Assembly: GCA_037013685.1 (NCBI GenBank)
Contig: CM072902.1
Location: 13,620,747-13,684,746, forward strand
Direction of reading: 5' to 3'
Source of the DNA: Acridotheres tristis
Lineage: Eukaryota; Chordata; Aves; Passeriformes; Sturnidae
Length of the DNA stretch: 64,000 bases
In this document: piece after piece, positions 57,801 through 64,000 of the stretch
How the letters are laid out: each line of letters begins with the position of its first letter
How positions within the stretch are numbered: the stretch's first letter is position 1
Position numbers and translations under genes: made by a program
Notes under the pieces: model-generated
Databases searched by the model: none
The model's input: the letters and a program-made list of their open reading frames with translations, nothing else
Told to the model about the DNA's origin: nothing

Positions 57801-59101
57801 CATGCTTTGTTTAATCAGTTTAATTACTATCTTCTATTATTTTCAGCCTTTTGTCCATATCTTAATCTTGTGAATTCATTATAAGCCTGGCTACCTTGGC
57901 AATTTGAGCTCATGATTTGTATGACAAAAGCAGCAAAATGCCAGGATAAGGATCAGGATCATCCTTCTGGGATGGGGAGGAACTGGCCTCTCCTACATCA
58001 ACCTTGGGAGAACTGGACTCAAACAATTCCCTTCTAAATCAGCTTTTCTAGCATACAAAACTTTATTTATGAGTACAAGCCAAATTTCTCACCTTCATCC
58101 AATGGGGGCTGAACTCTCTATTGCTTCTTTAGAGACCTTTAGAACAAAGCTTTTATACAAAATCCCTTTCTCAGTAGTTTAAGAGGATCAGGAAAAAGCA
58201 ACAAATAATTTACTTCCACTTTAATGCTCCTTTAAATGGTCAGAAAGAGTTTCAGTGCAAACTAGAGTCAGATCTATTGCTAGTACCAGCAGCATATCAT
58301 GAAAGGAGACATTTCTAAGATTAAAAATAATAATCATGAAAATCATCCATGGAAAAGAATCCATCTAAAGTTGTTATTCAGTGGCTGGCACAGAAAATAC
58401 ATTCTCTACCTGAGAATAGTAATGAGTCATCCAAGCAACTTGAAATGAAAAGCATATCGAGGGGATATTAAAAATAAAAGAATTTAGAATCCAAAAATAA
58501 ATAAACATGATCATTCCAGGCAGGTAAATACCTCAGGAGATTACTGAGAGAGATGGGATTAATATCAATCTTATCTCCAAAGCAGAGGAGTTAAAAGTAC
58601 ATCTGGCAATCTGGTGCTGTTATTGGCATAAAAATTCATGCTAGATGGCACACAGGGAATTCAAAACAGACTTCTTTCTTTTTTTCCTCCCCTCAGATAA
58701 AGAAGGTCTGAGAATAAACAAGAAAAACTCAGTGTGTGAAAACACGGACTGGCAGAAAGGCAAAAACACAAAATGGAATTCAGGTCTGCGTGACAAATCT
58801 GTCCATGTGCAGGCTTCATTTCACACACCTTCAGAAATTAAGATTAAGGCATGGGATGCAGGGTCACAGCATCCTGGCTGCTTTGAAGCAATATATTGCA
58901 TTACATGTGGGTCAGATTCCTCCAGAGACAAGAGATAAAGTCATCTTCAAAAACTGCAAACGCAGGCTGAAGAAATGGGAAGTTACCTATGGAAAAAACG
59001 TCAAGGTAAAAAGAAGAGGCTGTGGGAGAATCCAAACGTGTCCATTGTCTGTGCCCAGCAGAGGCTGGGGAGGAAAAGCCACGGCAGAGGCTGGGGGCAC
59101 A
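51816..59101. other. Intergenic stretch, nothing recognised
   Basis: About 7.3 kb of unique sequence alternating between AT-rich and moderate GC. Small frames (for example 58645-58938, 97 codons, after a good TTTTTCCTCCCCTCAG acceptor-like string ending near 58696) lack recognisable domains. I saw no intact transposon, LTR pair, tRNA or snRNA. Confidence 0.5.
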
Positions 59102-59181
59102 GTGTGACAATTTGTGACAATGCTGTGACAATTTGTGACAATTTGTGACAATTTGTGACAATTTGTGACAATTTGTGACAA
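59102..59181 (+). repeat. 10-bp TTTGTGACAA repeat, 8 copies
   Basis: Eight units of TTTGTGACAA, two of them degenerate (TGCTGTGACAA). The period equals about one helical turn. The minus-strand QIVTNCHKLS repeat is a by-product. Confidence 0.93.
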
Positions 59182-59757
59182 GCTGGTCCTGAGTGAGCCG
59201 GGCTGGGGCACAGCCGTGAGCCCAGCAGCAAAGCCAGAGCCCAGCAGCACAGGACAGCTCTTACACTGAGGAGAGTGACATACCCAACCATAGGAAAATT
59301 GGGCAAGATATTGAGAATAACCGAGAGAGCAGAGCTCCTCTCTGAGACTGCAGGAGTTCAGAGAGGATTCCAGGGAGTGGAATATCGGGATAAATGTGTC
59401 AGACGATGGCAATACACAATAAATCAGATCAGAGTGTGGGATGGGATGTGAGAGATTTGCCAGCCTCTCTCGCAGAGCCCCGTGCAAATGCTCTGGTGGA
59501 TGTGAGTCCAAACCCAGGATATCCCACAGCCCCACCCTGCTGGAATTCCAGCACAGAGCTGGAATTCCTGTCACTGTGAGCCAGGCCAGATCTAGAGCTG
59601 CTCTGTGCCACAGCAGCAGCTGAAATAATGCTAAAGAATCCTCTGGTGCAGCTGAATCTGCTCCTTTATAAAACCTCTGGCAGCACCTGGGCAGGGTCAT
59701 GGCCCTGAAAGGCTCTCAGGGGCACAGAGCAGCTCAACACCCAGAGCAGCACAGCAG

Positions 59758-59805
59758 ATTTTGCAGATTTTGCAGCTTTTGCAGCTTTTGCAGCTTTTGC
59801 AGCAG
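59758..59805 (+). repeat. 9-bp TTTTGCAGC repeat
   Basis: Five units of TTTTGCAG(A/C), four of them exact TTTTGCAGC/ATTTTGCAG forms. Short array in unique sequence. Confidence 0.88.
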
Positions 59806-60862
59806 GCAGGGGAATTCTCCATGGACAAACACAGAACAGTGACAGTGCAGCAAAAGCCACCTGGCCATGTGTCCCTACACTGGTACCATTCCACAGAAAT
59901 CTGCTCACATGCAGGCAGGTTATGTTAATCCCCCCTAGACCTCCAGCCAAAATAATCCAAAACTGTGATGAGTCGTATTTTAAGTAATTAGCTATACCCT
60001 CTGGAATGCTCCCACATGCATTAAGATCCTGTCTGTACACAAAAGATCTATCAATCTGTGACAGAGAGTGGCAATTTACTGCAAATTGGGAAAAGGGGCT
60101 GCTGACATCCTAAAATAACAATTTCTGCAGAAGGCTTCTAAAAACATCAAAATCCATGCACTTGAGGTATCCTTGAGGAATTTAATGTGCTTCTTGTACT
60201 AATGATACTTTTTTCTGTGAAGTAATAATTTTCACATCATTTTAATGTGTTGGTACTGTTCATTAAAGCAAAGATGAAGTTGCCAGATGATAGCATGCCA
60301 TTAATTCTAAAAACAAAAAAGAAGAAGAATAAAAGAAATTAACTATTTTGACACTAACTAGGCATAATTAATGGCTATCTGAAGTGGATTTCCAAGTAAT
60401 TGTACACAGCTTGTTGACAGCAGGATAAGAAATTCCATAATTCCATGAGAACAAATGTGCCAATTGCTCTTGAAACTCTACAGAGGTTTGTATGAAATAT
60501 CTGTAAAAATCACGTGATGGAAATCTGAACTTCCAACTCTTGTGGCTGCACCACGGTCTATCTGTACTTATCAAATGATAAATCAACAAATGATAAATCA
60601 GCAGCTGCTAAAGGCTGCTAAGCAACAGCGACAAGGACAAAGAATGACAGATACCTGCAGACAGATCCCCAGAGATGCACTTGTGAAAAACCAGCGATAG
60701 CGACAGCAAAGGCCAGCAGGGCCCTCCCAGCCCTGCCTTGGAGGAGGAATCCGTGCTGTGACTGCTCTGCAGCCTCGACGGGAGCTCGGGACAAGTGCCG
60801 GGGGAATTCTGCCTGGGTGGGGCAGGGCCAGCCCTTACCTGGCAGAGGAAAGGAAGGAGCTC

Positions 60863-61390
60863 TGGGGCTGGGGCTGGGACTGGGACTGGGGCTGGAACTG
60901 GGACTGGGACTGTTAAAACTGAGACTGGGACTGGGACTGGGACTGGGACTGGGACTGGGACTGGGACTGGGGCTGGGGCTGGGACTGGGACTGGGACTGG
61001 GACTGGGACTGGGACTGGGCTGGGACTGGGACTGGGGCTGGGACTGGGACTGGGGCTGGGGCTGGGACTGGGACTGGGGCTGGGGCTGGGGCTGGGCTGG
61101 GACTGGGACTGGGGCTGGGACTGGGGCTGGGGCTGGGACTGGGACTGGGACTGGGACTGGGACTGGGACTGGGACTGGGGCTGGGGCTGGGACTGGGACT
61201 GGGGCTGGGACTGGGCTGGGACTGGGACTGGGACTGGGACTGGGACTGGGACTGGGACTGGGACTGGGACTGGGGCTGGGGCTGGGCTGGGACTGAGACT
61301 GGGCTGGGACTGGGGCTGGGACTGGGACTGGGACTGTTAAAACTGGGACTGGGACTGGGACTGGGACTGGGACTGTTAAAACTGGGACTG
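60863..61390 (+). repeat. G-rich hexamer array (GGGACT/GGGGCT)n, 528 bp
   Basis: About 88 hexamers, mostly GGGACT with GGGGCT variants and occasional pentamer GGGCT that shift phase. Three TTAAAAC interruptions (about 60912, 61336 and 61374) mark internal duplications. Almost every unit contributes a run of three or four guanines spaced by two or three bases, the pattern for intramolecular G-quadruplexes on the + strand. Frames such as [14 protein letters not shown] and SPSPSP are by-products. Confidence 0.97.
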
Positions 61391-64000
61391 TAATCCCCCT
61401 CATACCCAGTCATCCTTTTGATTATTCTCCTTGTCAGCTATTTGTACATTTTTACCTTTTGTAGGAATAGCACATGAAAGAATAAACTTAATAATAGAGA
61501 ACATTACTAAAGACCCTTGCGTGTCTGGCTCTTTCAACTTCTCTAATCCACACTTTGTTCCCTCTTTTAAGTAAGGCCCCACACAAGACTCACTCAGCTA
61601 ATCAGAGGATAAACTTAAAAGGAAGAGATGAATAAATCACATTAAACTGGGAAGCAGCCAACATCTTTTCAAAAAACCAGAGGTGAAATCTCAGCCCCAA
61701 TTGAAGCTCCTAGCAAAAGTCTCCTTGATTTCAGAAGGATTGAACTCATCCTGAATGCAAGGCCCTTGTGGCCTGGCACTTTTTGCCATTTGGAATGAGA
61801 CTCGAAGCTGTAAGAGCAGGGGAAGCTCCAGCACACCCCCAGAGCCCTGTTTCCCCAGCAAATGCAGAATTATGGCTGTGTCTCTAAGGATCCTTGGCTT
61901 TACTGGTGATTAGTTTTAAAATGTGCTGACAGGACTTGAAAATAAGAGCTCCTGATCTCCACTTCTCATTGCACTAAATTTCTCTACAAAGTATTTTTAA
62001 CTGCTTGAAAAATGTCCCTTCCTAAAATGCTACAGGAGAGGAAATAAAGGTATTGGTTCCTGGAATAGCAAGGGGTCTGGGGGGCAGTGAGGAAAAACCA
62101 ACCCCAGGAAAAACCAGGTAAAAACAGTAACCACTGGATATTTCATGTCTCCCAGTTATAAATTTGATTCCACAGGTCGCTAAATTAAAGCAGGGAAAAT
62201 CAAAATCAACTTTTTGTGCGAAGAGACGAGAAAAGGAAGCTCAGAGCTGAGACAGGGGTTTGTAATGACCCAGAGAATCGTGCAGGGCATCCACTCTGTG
62301 AGCAGAGCTCCATCCTCGCCCTGAGCCTTCAGACCCCCAGGCACCGAGCGCTGCCCACCAGGGCGGGGTTGGCGATTTTTGGCAGCAGCAGCCACGAAGC
62401 CGAAGCTGCCGAGCACCTCGGTGGCCCCTGGCAGCTGCCAGCCCCGTACAGATGTTTGGGGGATTTCTGGAAGAATCCTTCTCCTCATCTGCTCAGTGTA
62501 AGGGAAGGGTCGGGGCTTTTCTCACTGATCCTTGAAAAATTAATTTCTAATGAAAACAAAACTCTTTTCCTGTCCCTTTGCTCGCCTCTCGAGGAGAAAG
62601 AAAATGCTGAAGTGGCTCAGAAAGGGAGACACTCTTCTAGAGAAAGAGACACTTTTACCTCTCTTTCAGCCCCAATTATCCATATCCAGCTGATTATCAT
62701 AGCTTCGGTTCCAAGACGATGGATCATTACTAGATGACTGATACTGAAGCACTGTTAAAAACGAACACTTAATGTAAATTAAGCAGAAGAAGAAGGGCAG
62801 GCCTGTGCCTCAGCACCACGGGGCTGAGATCACCTCCCACTCTCCCACAAATTTATCTGAGCAAGAATCAAACTCTGCTGTAGACCATTCCCATACCCAC
62901 AGCCAGGCTAACAAAACTTTCTTTTTCCCACATCTTTTTTGCTTTTTGCTGTAAGTGCTTTGGGATGGCGACAGGCAGACACAATTCCAAGCAGAATTGC
63001 TTTTGGAAAAATGATTTTCATCCCAATACAGTAAGTAATAACAAAAAACCTGCTCTCCCCTGGAGACACCAAGAACACCTCACGAGAAATAAGTTTTGAT
63101 ACAGGGTCTGCACAATGGAAACAGGTTTAGCAGATCTCACAGAGGTCTCAAAATATGGCAAATTTAGGGGAAAAATCCACTTTGTGCCTGTAGCACATTA
63201 TACATATTGACATTTGTATCTTTTCTCTTGAACCACTGTTGATTACTGTTAATTACTTTTCTTCACAATGGAAAATAGGAGTTCCAATCAGTTCAAACCT
63301 TTACTACCTGACAGATGATATCAGCTACTGTGACAGTGATCTCTGGCTCTTCAGAGAACCATGCTCTCATCGGGATTTCAGCCATCCTGTTATAGCTCAG
63401 GGTAATGAATGTTTTCCTGTTACTGCTGCACTATGGACCAGAACAGCTTCATTAAAACCTTCTGCCACGGACTGCAGTGCTGGATTTTTAGATGAGAATG
63501 TGCATGAACCACAAGTATTCTTTCCTGTCAGTTTTCATTGCTAATTTGTGGCGTGTAAATTGGATAAAAGTCCATCTTCCTTTCAAGCATAGCTCGAGAT
63601 CTGTGTTTAAAATACCATTGTGAGATAAATGCAAAAATAGCCAGATTTCCATAGTGGGCCTTGAATCAGAGCTTACAAGAACTGTATGGCTTTGTAATCA
63701 CCCTTGTAAAAGGAGCACAAAAAATGTTCCAAAAACAGTTAATTCAAAGAGTGACATCTCAGGTAAACCACTAAAAACTTTAATCTTTTCATCTTGCAAA
63801 AAATCACCTTCTCAACTCCTGAATTCCCTCAGTGACTTTCTAAAAATCTTGATTATTCAGCCAGTTTCTGGTCTTTGTGAGTGCAAAATTTGAATTTGCT
63901 TTGATTTGAGGTTCAATCCTTCCTGGAGTGAAACCAAAAAGGCAGAATATGCATAAAGGCCATTATAATGCATAACACAAAAGTAGAAAAGAGCCAAAAT
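61391..64000. other. Intergenic stretch to window end, nothing firm
   Basis: Unique sequence. A locally GC- and CpG-elevated part at about 62215-62480 (GAGCGC, GGGCGGGG, GCCGAAGC) carries a 173-codon + frame extending to 62737 with no recognised domain. The last 1.2 kb are AT-rich, with two chance-sized frames (63239-63544, 63654-63893). Confidence 0.45.

Noticed and set aside
62216..62737. 173-codon frame near the window end
   Set aside because: No recognisable domain, no supporting splice sites or homology; length is within the chance range for 64 kb.
33752..64000. Coding exons of SFSWAP, the mammalian neighbour of ADGRD1
   Set aside because: None of its SURP or RS-rich segments was recognised on either strand; the gene probably lies beyond the window.
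1..64000. CR1 LINE, LTR retrovirus, tRNA, snRNA or microRNA genes
   Set aside because: I looked for CR1-like 3' ends, paired LTR boundaries and tRNA boxes and saw nothing convincing by eye. Old diverged copies cannot be excluded without a repeat-library search.

Overview
The window looks like nuclear DNA from an amniote, most likely a bird and probably a songbird. It carries eight GT-AG spliced coding exons of one vertebrate gene, separated by introns of 0.6 to 21 kb. It also holds a very dense set of unrelated minisatellites. No operons, ribosome binding sites, CRISPR arrays or prokaryotic genes are present. The assignment to birds is an inference from overall character, because no lineage-specific retroelement such as CR1 was recognised.

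Positions 1 to about 36.2 kb hold the 3' end of ADGRD1 (GPR133), an adhesion G-protein-coupled receptor, on the + strand. Eight coding segments (1-32, 3241-3307, 4248-4314, 8418-8509, 29777-29903, 31045-31086, 32932-33024, 33656-33751) join in frame. They encode the last 204 residues: TM4, extracellular loop 2 with its conserved Cys-Trp, TM5, intracellular loop 3, TM6, TM7 and a cytoplasmic tail ending in a class I PDZ-type motif (SAV). The extracellular region, the GPS/GAIN domain and TM1-TM3 lie before the window. A 3' UTR of about 2.5 kb with an AATAAA at 36229 probably follows.

The introns are loaded with tandem arrays. The 21.3-kb intron between the loop-3 and TM6 exons holds arrays at 11.2-13.0, 15.4-15.9, 18.0-18.4, 19.6-20.0, 21.6-21.7, 21.9-22.1, 22.9-23.2, 27.8-28.1, 28.3-28.7 and 28.8-29.3 kb. 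Several introns contain repeated strong 5' splice-site look-alikes (CAG|GTGAGT).

From about 36.3 to 64 kb no coding gene can be supported. The region is intergenic and carries further arrays: a 24-bp unit at 36.4-37.3 kb, 27-bp at 37.5-38.0, 21-bp at 38.5-39.0, a TTCTGG hexamer at 41.6-42.4, 32-bp at 43.4-44.5, about 33-bp at 46.9-47.3, a 20-bp CAGGTA-rich unit at 50.7-51.8 and a G-rich hexamer at 60.9-61.4. A CpG-rich patch lies near 49.5-49.95 kb. In mammals the next gene after ADGRD1 is SFSWAP, but none of its coding sequence was recognised here.

Most long open reading frames here, some over 600 codons and open on both strands, are by-products of tandem arrays whose unit lengths are multiples of three. 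They should not be read as proteins. No new multi-gene system was found. The observations most worth checking are the splice-donor decoys in ADGRD1, the CAGGTA-saturated array, the G-quadruplex-prone hexamer array, three RFX X-box-like palindromes and two non-repetitive antisense reading frames.
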